DNA of 64,000 bases from Crocinitomicaceae bacterium (GTDB lineage Bacteria; Bacteroidota; Bacteroidia; Flavobacteriales_D; Crocinitomicaceae): assembly GCA_024643545.1 (NCBI GenBank), contig JAHEMR010000007.1:48526-112525 (forward strand). Reading direction: 5' to 3'. A model generated the notes under the pieces. That model saw only the letters and a list, made by a program, of their open reading frames with translations. It searched no databases and was not told the origin of the DNA. This document shows positions 8,328-18,363 of the stretch, in pieces; position 1 is the stretch's first letter, and every line of letters starts with the position of its first letter. The position numbers and the translations under genes are program-made.

Positions 8328-9884
8328 ATGGACAATCCGGATAACATTCGAAAACCAATCACACGCTTAAAAACACAAGGCCAACTGATCAACGATCTTG
8401 GGAGAATACCACCTCAAGCAGTTGACATTGAACAAGTTGTACTTGGCGCGATGATGCTGGAGAAAAATGCAGTGAACGATACAATTGATATTTTGAATCA
8501 AAACAGTTTTTATGATCCAAAACATCAATTCATCTACAAAGCCATTCATGAATTATTTGCTTCGACAAATCCAATTGACTTGGTGACTGTGACTTCAAGA
8601 CTTCAAAAAAATGGAGAATTGGAGGCGGCTGGTGGTGCGGCTTACATCGCAGGATTAACAAATCGTGTTGCGTCATCTGCACACATCCAACACCACGCAC
8701 GCATCATTTCTGAGAAATTCATAAAACGAGAGTTAATTCGTGTGAGTAGTGAAATCATTCGCGATGCTTACGATGAGACACGAGATGTTTTTGACTTGTT
8801 AAATGCAGCAGAATCTGATTTATTTCAGATCGCCGAGAACAACATGAGTAAGCAAGTAAGTTCCATGCAATCCGTTGTTCGTGAAGCGATTCAAGAAATT
8901 GAAAAAGCAGCACAAAACACAGACGGAGTTTCAGGAGTACCAACTGGATTCCATGCACTGGATAAAATAACGTCGGGATGGCAACGTTCGGATATGATTG
9001 TATTAGCTGCACGTCCTGGTATGGGTAAAACGGCATTTGTACTATCCATGGCAAGAAATTCAGCAGTTGACTACAACATGGGCGTTGCGATATTTTCATT
9101 GGAGATGTCCTCTGTTCAGTTAGTCAAACGTTTAATTGCCAGCGAATCAAGATTATCAGCGGAAAAATTACGTAAAGGAGATTTGAAAGAACACGAATTC
9201 CAACAATTACACTCCCGCATTTCAAAATTGGCAACTGCACCTATTTTTATTGATGACACTCCAGGTATTAGCATATTTGACTTCCGTGCAAAATGTCGAC
9301 GCTTAAAAGCACAACACAACATTGAAATAATCATTATCGATTACCTGCAATTGATGTCTGCTAAAGATGGAAAAGGTGGCGGAAACAGGGAACAAGAGAT
9401 TTCAACTATCTCTCGATCCATCAAAGAAATTGCAAAAGAATTAAATGTTCCAATCATAGCCTTGTCTCAGTTGAGTCGTTCCGTAGAAACGCGTGGAGGC
9501 GATAAGAAACCGATGCTTTCTGACTTACGTGAATCTGGTGCCATTGAGCAGGATGCGGATATTGTTTCCTTTATTTACCGTCCAGAATACTACAACATCA
9601 CCCAAGATGACGACGGGAATTCATTGCATGGTATTGGAGAAATCATTATTGCAAAACATAGAAATGGTGCGTTAGATTCTGTTCAATTACGATTTGTTCC
9701 TGAATATGCGCGATTTGAGAATTTACATGAAGTTCCTGAATTAGATATTGCTGGTGGAAATGCAACGGCAGGAATGAATTCTTTCAATCAAGACTTCAAC
9801 ACCTATACCATCAAGAGTAAGATGGATGAAGGTGAAGATTCCGATATTTTTGATAATAGTGGTTCAGACGATAATCCTTTCTAA
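8328..9884 (+). CDS. dnaB: Replicative DNA helicase
   Basis: ARPGMGKTAFVLSMARN Walker A, IIIIDYLQLM Walker B, LSQLSRSVE, DLRESGAIEQDADIVSFIYRPEYY. Confidence 0.97.
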   Translation: MDNPDNIRKPITRLKTQGQLINDLGRIPPQAVDIEQVVLGAMMLEKNAVNDTIDILNQNSFYDPKHQFIYKAIHELFASTNPIDLVTVTSRLQKNGELEAAGGAAYIAGLTNRVASSAHIQHHARIISEKFIKRELIRVSSEIIRDAYDETRDVFDLLNAAESDLFQIAENNMSKQVSSMQSVVREAIQEIEKAAQNTDGVSGVPTGFHALDKITSGWQRSDMIVLAARPGMGKTAFVLSMARNSAVDYNMGVAIFSLEMSSVQLVKRLIASESRLSAEKLRKGDLKEHEFQQLHSRISKLATAPIFIDDTPGISIFDFRAKCRRLKAQHNIEIIIIDYLQLMSAKDGKGGGNREQEISTISRSIKEIAKELNVPIIALSQLSRSVETRGGDKKPMLSDLRESGAIEQDADIVSFIYRPEYYNITQDDDGNSLHGIGEIIIAKHRNGALDSVQLRFVPEYARFENLHEVPELDIAGGNATAGMNSFNQDFNTYTIKSKMDEGEDSDIFDNSGSDDNPF

Positions 9885-9887
9885 CAA

Positions 9888-11150
9888 ATGCGCATACTCC
9901 TTTTCTCCTTTTTCTTTATTGTTTCTTTTTCTGGACGTAGTACCCAGTTGTTGATTCCAATGGATGAAACTCAAACGGATCATTTGAAATCCTACGGAAT
10001 TGCATTTTGGTGTCTTGAAAATAACATAACCGTAGAATGGCTTTTAAATTACCGCGGAGGTTCCTTTCTTGTTCCCCATTTAAAAACATTGGAGGAGGAG
10101 TTGATTCTGCGAAATGTTCGCTACCAAGTATTGGCTGATGGACAAGTGAATCAAATTCGATCCGAGATTTCTAATCCAGAGGTGAATATGGAAATTGTTC
10201 AATTGGAAAAAGCACCTAAAATTGCTGTTTACACGCCGCCGAACAAACAACCATGGGATGATGCGGTGACCTTGGTGTTAGAATATGCCGAAATTCCTTA
10301 TGACAAAATTTATGACTCAGCAATCGTCATGGGACTTTTACCAAAGTATGATTGGTTGCACCTGCACCACGAAGATTTCACAGGTCAATATGGTAAATTT
10401 TATGCGAATGCTCGTTACCAAGCTTGGTACCAAGAACAAGTCGCTGTTGCCGAAAAGAATGCAAAAATGCTCGGATTTAATAAAGTTTCTGAGTTAAAAT
10501 TAGCCGTTGCCCAAAACTTAAAAAACTTTGTCATTGGTGGTGGATTTCTATTCACGATGTGCAGTGGTACCGACAGTTTCGATATTGCATTAGCCGCACA
10601 AGGCGTTGATCTTTGCGCTTCAGTTTTTGACGGAGATCCAGCCGATCCAAGGGCCCAAGAAAAACTCAATTTCGATCAAACTTTTGCCTTTCACGACTTT
10701 CATTTGGTTCAAGATCCTTTAGTTTACGAATACAGTGACATTGACGCCAGTGATTTACGTACCAAAGGACAAATCACAGAGAAAATGGATCAATTTACAT
10801 TATTTGATTTCTCGGCTAAGTGGGATGTTGTTCCAACGATGTTAACACAATGTCATGTGGATGTCGTAAATGGTTTTATGGGTCAGACAACCGACTTTAG
10901 AAAAGACCTCATCAAATCTAACGTATTGATTCTAGGAGAAAACAAGGTTGCGAATACCGCGCGCTATATCCACGGAGAAATGGGTCAAGGTACATGGACG
11001 TTCTACGGAGGACACGATCCAGAGGATTACCAACATTACGTAGGTGACCCATATACGGACTTAAGCCTACATCCAAATTCACCCGGTTACCGATTGATAC
11101 TGAACAACATACTATTTCCTGCCGCGAAAAAGAAGAAAAGAAAAACATAG
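9888..11150 (+). CDS. Conserved Bacteroidota exported protein, class I glutamine-amidotransferase-like; family often named asparagine synthetase B
   Basis: Signal-like N-terminus; GGGFLFTMCSGTDSFDIALAAQGVD nucleophile-elbow-like motif; conserved TFYGGHDPEDYQHYVGDP and LILNNILFPAAKKKKRKT end. Confidence 0.55.
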   Translation: MRILLFSFFFIVSFSGRSTQLLIPMDETQTDHLKSYGIAFWCLENNITVEWLLNYRGGSFLVPHLKTLEEELILRNVRYQVLADGQVNQIRSEISNPEVNMEIVQLEKAPKIAVYTPPNKQPWDDAVTLVLEYAEIPYDKIYDSAIVMGLLPKYDWLHLHHEDFTGQYGKFYANARYQAWYQEQVAVAEKNAKMLGFNKVSELKLAVAQNLKNFVIGGGFLFTMCSGTDSFDIALAAQGVDLCASVFDGDPADPRAQEKLNFDQTFAFHDFHLVQDPLVYEYSDIDASDLRTKGQITEKMDQFTLFDFSAKWDVVPTMLTQCHVDVVNGFMGQTTDFRKDLIKSNVLILGENKVANTARYIHGEMGQGTWTFYGGHDPEDYQHYVGDPYTDLSLHPNSPGYRLILNNILFPAAKKKKRKT

Positions 11151-11188
11151 TTTTTCTACAAAATGGTGTGGGAATAAACATTTTTTAG

Positions 11189-11196
11189 TAAACTTG
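11189..11196 (+). promoter_or_regulatory. Possible rho -7 element TAAACTTG
   Basis: One mismatch to TAnnTTTG; predicts a leader of roughly 65 nt containing GAACC-ATC-GGTTC (11211-11223). Confidence 0.35.
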
Positions 11197-11266
11197 CGGT
11201 GAATTCTTTCGAACCATCGGTTCAAGCTTCTCCAAAATCACACGTTATTTACATAGACAATCATTA

Positions 11267-12985
11267 ATGGATCGTAAAACATTAGAGACAAAAAAAATCT
11301 CAGAACTTCGCGTTATTGCACAAACCCTAGGTATCGAAAATAGTGACTCGTTGAAAAAAACAGAACTCATTTCCAAAATTGCTGGAGATGAACCTGAAAA
11401 AGCAGCTCCATCAAAATCAAGTGAACCAGAGGCTGAAAAAGCAGTGAAATCGCCACGTCCTGTGAAAATAAACAAACGTGAAGAGTCAGATGGAACGATT
11501 CGAAATGAACGTAAACCTAGAATTCGTCAAACAACGGAAGTAACTGAGGAATCTGAAGTAACTGAGGTTAAAACAATTGAAAAAGAGCCTGCGAATCCTA
11601 CAGCTGAATCCGTACAAGATACACCCGTAAGAGAAGTTCGCAAACCTGTTCACCGCCATGAACGTACGGAACGTCAAAATACACCAAATGACGCTCCAAC
11701 AAATCAACAATCAAATCAACAAAATAGACGAGATAACAACCGTCAACAGAACCCAAATCAAAATCAGCATCCGAACCCAAATCAAAATCCGAATCAACAA
11801 CGACAACAACATCAACGAAATACACCGGTTGAATCAGTAGAAAAACCCGATGATTCAAATTATGATTTAGTGGGAATCGTTTCTGCGGAAGGAGTTTTGG
11901 AAGTAATCCAAGAAGGTTTTGGTTTCTTGCGTTCTTCTGACTACAATTACCTGCCTTCTCCAGATGATATTTATGTCTCCCAAAATCAAATCAAATTATT
12001 TGGTTTAAAAACTGGAGATACGGTAAAAGGAAGTATTCGTCCACCTAAAGAAGGTGAAAAATTCTTCCCATTAGTAAAAGTTGAGTCCATCAATGGACGT
12101 CACCCTTCATACATTCGTGACAGAGTTCCATTCCAATATTTAACACCTTTATTTCCATCTGAGAAATTTAAATTAACAGGTCATGCGCAAGAGACACTTT
12201 CGACGCGTGTTATGGACTTGTTTGCTCCGATTGGTAAAGGACAGCGCGGAATGATCGTAGCGCAGCCTAAAACGGGTAAAACAATGCTCTTGAAGGATGT
12301 TGCGAATGCAATTGCAGCCAATCATCCTGAAACATATTTAATCGTTCTTTTAATTGACGAACGTCCGGAAGAGGTAACAGACATGGCAAGAAGTGTAAAA
12401 GCTGAAGTCATTGCTTCCACTTTTGATGAACCCGCAGAACGCCACGTTAAAGTTGCGAACATGGTTCTTGAAAAAGCGAAACGATTGGTGGAATGTGGAC
12501 ACGACGTATGTATCCTTCTTGATTCCATTACACGTTTAGCACGTGCTTACAACACGGTTTCTCCTGCATCTGGAAAAGTCCTTTCTGGTGGTGTAGATGC
12601 AAATGCATTACACAAACCAAAACGTTTCTTTGGATCTGCTCGTAAAATTGAAAATGGCGGATCACTATCCATACTGGCAACTGCCTTGACGGAAACAGGA
12701 TCTAAAATGGATGAAGTTATCTTCGAAGAATTTAAAGGAACAGGTAACATGGAATTGCAGTTGGATCGTAAAATCTCGAATCGACGCATTTATCCAGCAA
12801 TTGACATCACTGCTTCTGGAACCCGACGTGAAGACTTACTCGTGAAAAAAGATGTTTTACAACGCGTATGGCTAATACGTAAGTTCATCGCAGACATGAA
12901 TCCAGTGGAAGCGATGGAATTCTTGAAATCGCATATGGAAAATACCATGTCAAATGAAGAGTTTTTGATTTCAATGAATAACTAA
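11267..12985 (+). CDS. rho: Transcription termination factor Rho with N-terminal disordered insertion
   Basis: Rho_[26 protein letters not shown]-binding [15 protein letters not shown]; Walker [38 protein letters not shown]. Confidence 0.97.
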   Translation: MDRKTLETKKISELRVIAQTLGIENSDSLKKTELISKIAGDEPEKAAPSKSSEPEAEKAVKSPRPVKINKREESDGTIRNERKPRIRQTTEVTEESEVTEVKTIEKEPANPTAESVQDTPVREVRKPVHRHERTERQNTPNDAPTNQQSNQQNRRDNNRQQNPNQNQHPNPNQNPNQQRQQHQRNTPVESVEKPDDSNYDLVGIVSAEGVLEVIQEGFGFLRSSDYNYLPSPDDIYVSQNQIKLFGLKTGDTVKGSIRPPKEGEKFFPLVKVESINGRHPSYIRDRVPFQYLTPLFPSEKFKLTGHAQETLSTRVMDLFAPIGKGQRGMIVAQPKTGKTMLLKDVANAIAANHPETYLIVLLIDERPEEVTDMARSVKAEVIASTFDEPAERHVKVANMVLEKAKRLVECGHDVCILLDSITRLARAYNTVSPASGKVLSGGVDANALHKPKRFFGSARKIENGGSLSILATALTETGSKMDEVIFEEFKGTGNMELQLDRKISNRRIYPAIDITASGTRREDLLVKKDVLQRVWLIRKFIADMNPVEAMEFLKSHMENTMSNEEFLISMNN

Positions 12986-13524
12986 TGAACAAAGCAGTAA
13001 AATACGGACTGATTGCCAGCATTGTTTGGATCGCAGTTAAAATGGGGGCTTTGGCCTTGAGTATTTCTTTATATGACATCAAATACTTTGGGCTTTTCAA
13101 TATGTTTCTCCTCACATTTGTGATTACATGGAGCATCTACAAGCATAAGCGAACCCAAACGGAAAGTAATTTACTTGTTGACATTAAAAATGGCATGTTA
13201 GCCGGTGTTCCATATACTGCGGTCGTAAGTGTTTTCTTGTTTTTCTATTACGGACAAATTTTCCCTGAATTTCGTGAAAAGAAAATGAACGAAGTATACG
13301 TGCGCATCGATACCAAAAAAGAATTGGATGCCATTCGTAAAAACCAACCGGAATTAGAAAACAAGAGCGATGTAGAAATTAAGCAATTGGCTATTAAAGA
13401 TTGGAAAAATAAATTGGATCCTCAATTTACGATGATGATTTCCTTACTAGCTTTACTTTTCTACACCACCATGAATTCACTATTGATTTCACTCGTTTTT
13501 AGAAGAATTGTTTTCCGTAATTAG
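12985..13524 (+). CDS. DUF4199-like membrane protein
   Basis: Multiple TM helices and overall layout typical of Bacteroidota DUF4199 proteins; start overlaps the rho stop. Confidence 0.6.
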   Translation: MNKAVKYGLIASIVWIAVKMGALALSISLYDIKYFGLFNMFLLTFVITWSIYKHKRTQTESNLLVDIKNGMLAGVPYTAVVSVFLFFYYGQIFPEFREKKMNEVYVRIDTKKELDAIRKNQPELENKSDVEIKQLAIKDWKNKLDPQFTMMISLLALLFYTTMNSLLISLVFRRIVFRN

Positions 13525-14306
13525 TGCTTGAACATTTCCTGAAAGGCAGCTTCCGTTAAAGAAATACGTTTCGTTCCAAAGTCAAATTTCCCATATGCTT
13601 CTCCAGGGGAAGTCATGACCGTAGCAAACAAATAGCGGCTTTTACCCCACTCTGCAAATCCGACTAACCAGCCAATGTCTTTTCCATCCTGAAATCCCCA
13701 TCCGGTTTTGCCGTAAATGTTAAATGGATGGCTCCGACGCAGTTCGAAAATCTCCATCAAGGTTTGGTACGTTTCTGAACGAAGACCCAATTTTTGTTTC
13801 TCAATTTTGTATAAAAAGTCAATTTGCTGCAACGCTGAAATGCGCAAGTCCCCATTTAACCAAAAAGTCGTTAATTCAGGACTCGCTTTTTCATTTCCAT
13901 AGTGAAATCGCTCAACGTAAGTATCCATGTTCTTCTTTCCAATTCTTCGTGCTAATTCTTGGTAATAAGGAACGATTGAATGCTGAAAAGCCAGTTTCAG
14001 GGTTAAATTACTCATCGAATCTTGTAACAACTTTGTTGTTGAATCTGTCAAAATACCCGTTTCTAATCCAATTAAGGTATTTGGAATTTTAAAAGTTGAA
14101 GCTGGTGAAAAAGGAACATTTAACAAGGAATCATTGTAATAGAAATACTTTTCCGTTTTTAAATCATAGATCACCACTGAAAACGAGTATAACGAACTTT
14201 CCTCCTTCTTCAAGTCTAGAAAAGCAGCTTTTTCAACTTGGAATTTTGGCAACCCACAACTTGAGATGAAAAGCGCCAGAACAATAGCACTTATAAACTT
14301 GCACAT
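13521..14306 (-). CDS. Class D (OXA-like) beta-lactamase, predicted lipoprotein
   Basis: Lipobox ISSCG; active-site STFK (PASTFKIPNTLIGLETG), SxV (HSIV), YGN, FWLNGDLRIS, KTG (YGKTGWGF). Confidence 0.9.
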   Translation of the reverse strand: MCKFISAIVLALFISSCGLPKFQVEKAAFLDLKKEESSLYSFSVVIYDLKTEKYFYYNDSLLNVPFSPASTFKIPNTLIGLETGILTDSTTKLLQDSMSNLTLKLAFQHSIVPYYQELARRIGKKNMDTYVERFHYGNEKASPELTTFWLNGDLRISALQQIDFLYKIEKQKLGLRSETYQTLMEIFELRRSHPFNIYGKTGWGFQDGKDIGWLVGFAEWGKSRYLFATVMTSPGEAYGKFDFGTKRISLTEAAFQEMFKH

Positions 14307-15652
14307 AACTCTTCACCCAATTGGTCATAGTCAATTCCATCAAAATTTCCAGACGACATCATTAACAACACAGCATTGTTCCATTTTTGAGAACGAATGA
14401 ACGTCAGAACTTCATCCGTTGTATCCTTTACATGGACATTTCCACCGAATCCATCAAACACCTGTTGAGTGGAAATCGGTTCCAATTTCTTGTGATGAAC
14501 GACTTCTGGATTGAAATAGACCAATGCTTCATCTGCAGCAATCATCGCACCTTCATAATGAGGTAAAAATTCTTTTTTCAAGGAAGAAAACGTATGTAAC
14601 TCCATGCATGCGATCACTTTTCTATTCGGATACTGGTGTTTTACCGCTGCAGTTGTTGCTTTTAATTTAGAGGGTGAATGGGCAAAATCTTTAAACATCA
14701 CAAAGTCCGGACGCTCAATCACTTTTTGCAAGCGTTTTCCTGCTCCGGTAAAATCCGACATTGCAGATAAAAAATCGGCATTTTTGATTCCAATCGCTTT
14801 CGCTAAATTCATCGCTCCCATTAAATTCTGAAGGTTGTGCGGACCAAAAACAAGCAAGGGATAAGATTGTCCTTCGAAATGCAAAAGAGTTCCCGTTTCC
14901 GTCGGTTCAAAAGTTGGTGTTTGATAGGCAATAGATGTAATTCCTTCTCGCACTTGCTCGCCCAATTTACAAACTTCAGGATCCTCTGTGTTGTAAATCA
15001 ACTTTCCATTTGGTTCGATTAAATCACAGAAAATTTCAAATTGCTCGACGTAGTTTTCAAACGTTGGAAAGACATTGATGTGATCCCAAGCAATGCCACT
15101 AATTAGTGCCACATTTGGATGATACAAGTGAAACTTTGGACGGCGGTCAATTGGAGAACTCAAATACTCATCTCCTTCCAAAATCATGAATTTTGCGTCA
15201 TTGGTCAATTTAACCATACAGTCGTAACCTTCCAATTGAGCACCAACCATATAATCAACGTTTAACCCAAGTTTATTGATCGCATGCAACAACATGGAAG
15301 TGATTGTTGTTTTTCCGTGACTTCCGCCAATAACGATTCTCATTTTATCTTTACTCTGCTCGTACAAGTATTCTGGATAAGAGTAAATAGGGATTTGCAG
15401 TTCTTTCGCTCGCAACAATTCTGGGTTGTCCTCTCGTGCGTGCATCCCTAAAATAACGGCATCTAATTCAGCATATATGTTGTTCGTATCCCACCCGATT
15501 GTCGCTGGTAGAATTCCTTCTTTTTCCAAACGTGTTCTTGAAGGTTCAAAAATCTCGTCATCTGAACCGCTTACGTGAATTCCTTTTCGATTTAGGGCGA
15601 TGGCTAAATTGTGCATCGCACTTCCACCAATGGCAATAAAATGTACTCTCAT
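14291..15652 (-). CDS. mpl: Mur ligase family, UDP-N-acetylmuramate:peptide ligase (Mpl-like)
   Basis: IAIGGSAMHNLAIALNRKGIHVSGSD, GGSHGKTTITSMLLHAI, LEGDEYLSSPIDRRPKF (Mpl-type), AHSPSKLKATTAAVK. Confidence 0.85.
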   Translation of the reverse strand: MRVHFIAIGGSAMHNLAIALNRKGIHVSGSDDEIFEPSRTRLEKEGILPATIGWDTNNIYAELDAVILGMHAREDNPELLRAKELQIPIYSYPEYLYEQSKDKMRIVIGGSHGKTTITSMLLHAINKLGLNVDYMVGAQLEGYDCMVKLTNDAKFMILEGDEYLSSPIDRRPKFHLYHPNVALISGIAWDHINVFPTFENYVEQFEIFCDLIEPNGKLIYNTEDPEVCKLGEQVREGITSIAYQTPTFEPTETGTLLHFEGQSYPLLVFGPHNLQNLMGAMNLAKAIGIKNADFLSAMSDFTGAGKRLQKVIERPDFVMFKDFAHSPSKLKATTAAVKHQYPNRKVIACMELHTFSSLKKEFLPHYEGAMIAADEALVYFNPEVVHHKKLEPISTQQVFDGFGGNVHVKDTTDEVLTFIRSQKWNNAVLLMMSSGNFDGIDYDQLGEELCASL

Positions 15653-15734
15653 GAAATGAATTTTAACGAAAGTACAAGAAAGGAAAACTTATTCAGAAAA
15701 GGAACAGAATAGTTACTGACAATCAAGTATGAAT

Positions 15735-18272
15735 TTACTTTTCAATCACATTTGCCCCAGTGGACTCATTAAACCAAATATAATCCGTGATTGATTGTCC
15801 ATCTCGTGTGAAAAAATTCACACCATCCTCTTTAGTCGTCTGTTCATACACAACTCCATAACCATTTTTATCCACTACGACTCTGCGAATAATCACTGTT
15901 GTCACGAAACCTTGAGCATTCTTTTGAGTGTAGGTTTGTTCGGTCATGGCATTTTTTGGAAATAAAATACCATCTTCATCCTTTAAATTATTTGGTGTAT
16001 TTACCAATTCAAGTTTAGAGGATGCCATTTTTTGCACCTGCTCGTATTGCTTATCTTGCGTCACTGCATTTTCCTCATCTCTTTTAGAAGTCGCAATTTC
16101 ATTATCCGTTTTCATTTTCTGTTGGACTTTTAAATCCTTTTCTTCTTTTACTTTTAAGTTTTCTACGCGCATGGACTCTTCGTTTGAGGCACGGTTTGAT
16201 CTTGCCATTCCGAGTTCTTGGATATTATCGGCAGCAATTTGCTCGTTTTTATTCGAAACATCTTTTGCATCCTTCCAATTACTGATGCTTTGTGCATTTT
16301 GAACTTGTTTATCCTCTTGTTCTTTATTACGCGTGGTAATTGCCACTTCATTTTTCTGAACAGCCTTTTGAAGATCGACTTGACGCTCAACTGATTCTTC
16401 CTGATTTTTCCGATCAATGACCGTCTGCTCCGCCTTGAAACCCTCTATGTTACTATCGGTTGTTTCTTGATGAATCGCACTGACCGTTTCATTAAAATGA
16501 TTTTGATAGTCAAATACATCCTTAATTTCTTGGATTTGCTGTTGCGGTTGTTCCGCCTTTTGCTGTGTTGTTTTATTCAAATCATTAAAAGCTTGTTCAG
16601 GAGTTCCCTTTGAGCGTTCTCCCGGCGCCTTTAATTGTTTACCCACAACAACATCTTCTTTTACCACAGGCGTTGTGGTTGCAACTACTGTTGTCACTGG
16701 TTTACTCAGATTTGAGAGTGAATCAATGCTTTTTTGAAGTTGCGGCAATTCGGTTTTAGGCAAAGAACTGGTATTTGCATTAGCAAGCGATTGGACGGCT
16801 TTTAGCTCTTTTAATGCCAACTCATTATTCTTAGATTTAACGGTTGAATAGGCAGATTTACGTTGTGAGTAATAGGCCTCCATTTTACTTATTTTCTCTT
16901 TTAAATCAATAACCGCTGGCTCATTTTGTCGGCTTTTCATTGGGTCGGAATTTAAGATGGTCTTCGCAACCGAATAAAATTGTGGTCCTTTGGAAAAGTT
17001 TTCATTAGCCTTCGCAAGTTGGTCTTTGTATATTTGATCTTGTGAAGCTTTCCAATCCATGACCTTTTTCATGCCATTTTGGAGCTCTTTCGAGTACTGA
17101 TCAATTAAGCTTTGTTTTTTAAATTTGGCAATATTCAAATCAGCTTTCTTAAAAATCTCAAGGGATTGGTCAAATTTCTTTTGAGTAACCAAATCATTGG
17201 CAGATTTTAATTGCTTTTTCACTTCAATCTCCGTTGCAGCATCCTCTTTGATGGCATTGATTTTTGCAATTTCAGCATCAACCTTTTCTTTTTCATTGGG
17301 CTGAAGTTTTTTTGCTTCTTCAAGTTTCGCTAATGCTTCATCGTATTTTTTAGCTGTGCTCAAGGTTGCTACTGCTTTCATTGCACTGTCGTATTGTGCT
17401 TTGTTGGCAGCATTTTTCGTTTCCAACGCAATGTTTTCAGTGATTTTCAAAAGTTTCCCTGAAATGTATGGGTCTTTCGGTATTTGCTGATCCGCAAATT
17501 TGTATTGTTGTTCAGCTAATTTCCAATTATTCGCGGCAAAGGCGGCATCACCCTCTAATTTAAATTTATCAAACTCTTTTTTACGTTTTGCTTCACTTTC
17601 ATTAATATTAATGATTGTTTGAACCGCTTTTTTCTTTTCAGTAATTCCTGCATCTGTTGGTGAAACGACCAATGCTGAATCATAATACATGATTGCTTTA
17701 TCAAATTCTTTTCTGCTTACCGACAAATCAGCAGAAGCCACATATGCTTTTAGCTTCTCTTTGTCCCGGGCAATTTTGTACACATCTTTTACTTTTTTAT
17801 CCATATCAGCTTTCAACTGAGCATCTGGAATTGCTTTGTAAATTGATTGGTCCCAAACAAACTTTTCCGCATATCCTTCTTTTGTGAAATTCAAATCAAC
17901 ATTTGGACGAATCACATAAAGTTGTAACGGAAGTTGATCGATTAACCTTACCCCATTCGTGGCATTTGCTTTTGGAACAATTGTTTTCAAATCAAAGGAC
18001 AATTTTTTCGTCATATATCCATTTGACGCCACCACGAGTGCTACAATTTGGGCTGGATTCACTTTAGCTGAAACGTAATAATTACCTTTTATATCTGTAA
18101 TTACACGAGAAACAGACGCCTCATTTTGAATCAGATTAACTGTTGCTCCATATAATTTTTGTCCAGTTACAAAATCTTGCACTGTTCCTTCCAAAGTGAT
18201 CAGTACTGGTGTTTGTCCAATCACCATCGATTGAATCCCAAAAAATAAAAGAAAAATAACGAGTCTATTCAT
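15735..18272 (-). CDS. Secreted protein: carboxypeptidase-regulatory-like domain, TPR-like repeats, long coiled-coil, conserved C-terminal domain
   Basis: MNRLVIFLLFFGIQSMVIGQ signal; LEGTVQDFVTGQKLYGATVNL; repeated KKYDEALAKLEEAKKLQP-type units; Q/E/K-rich coiled coil; start set to 18272. Confidence 0.65.
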   Translation of the reverse strand: MNRLVIFLLFFGIQSMVIGQTPVLITLEGTVQDFVTGQKLYGATVNLIQNEASVSRVITDIKGNYYVSAKVNPAQIVALVVASNGYMTKKLSFDLKTIVPKANATNGVRLIDQLPLQLYVIRPNVDLNFTKEGYAEKFVWDQSIYKAIPDAQLKADMDKKVKDVYKIARDKEKLKAYVASADLSVSRKEFDKAIMYYDSALVVSPTDAGITEKKKAVQTIININESEAKRKKEFDKFKLEGDAAFAANNWKLAEQQYKFADQQIPKDPYISGKLLKITENIALETKNAANKAQYDSAMKAVATLSTAKKYDEALAKLEEAKKLQPNEKEKVDAEIAKINAIKEDAATEIEVKKQLKSANDLVTQKKFDQSLEIFKKADLNIAKFKKQSLIDQYSKELQNGMKKVMDWKASQDQIYKDQLAKANENFSKGPQFYSVAKTILNSDPMKSRQNEPAVIDLKEKISKMEAYYSQRKSAYSTVKSKNNELALKELKAVQSLANANTSSLPKTELPQLQKSIDSLSNLSKPVTTVVATTTPVVKEDVVVGKQLKAPGERSKGTPEQAFNDLNKTTQQKAEQPQQQIQEIKDVFDYQNHFNETVSAIHQETTDSNIEGFKAEQTVIDRKNQEESVERQVDLQKAVQKNEVAITTRNKEQEDKQVQNAQSISNWKDAKDVSNKNEQIAADNIQELGMARSNRASNEESMRVENLKVKEEKDLKVQQKMKTDNEIATSKRDEENAVTQDKQYEQVQKMASSKLELVNTPNNLKDEDGILFPKNAMTEQTYTQKNAQGFVTTVIIRRVVVDKNGYGVVYEQTTKEDGVNFFTRDGQSITDYIWFNESTGANVIEK

Positions 18273-18363
18273 AGCTGTAACGTTGAAAACAAAACATAGA
18301 ATCAACGTAAAATCCTACATTTGTTTCAAAGACAAATTTGCTAAAAATTAACGAGTTAAAAAA

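Noticed and set aside
11598-11858. Antisense V/D-rich ORF opposite the rho low-complexity segment
   Set aside because: Mirror translation of the Asn/Gln codon-rich stretch.
13521-13524. Overlapping convergent stops (also at 58073-58076 and 19948-19958) as a regulatory feature
   Set aside because: Simple compact gene packing; no additional signal seen.
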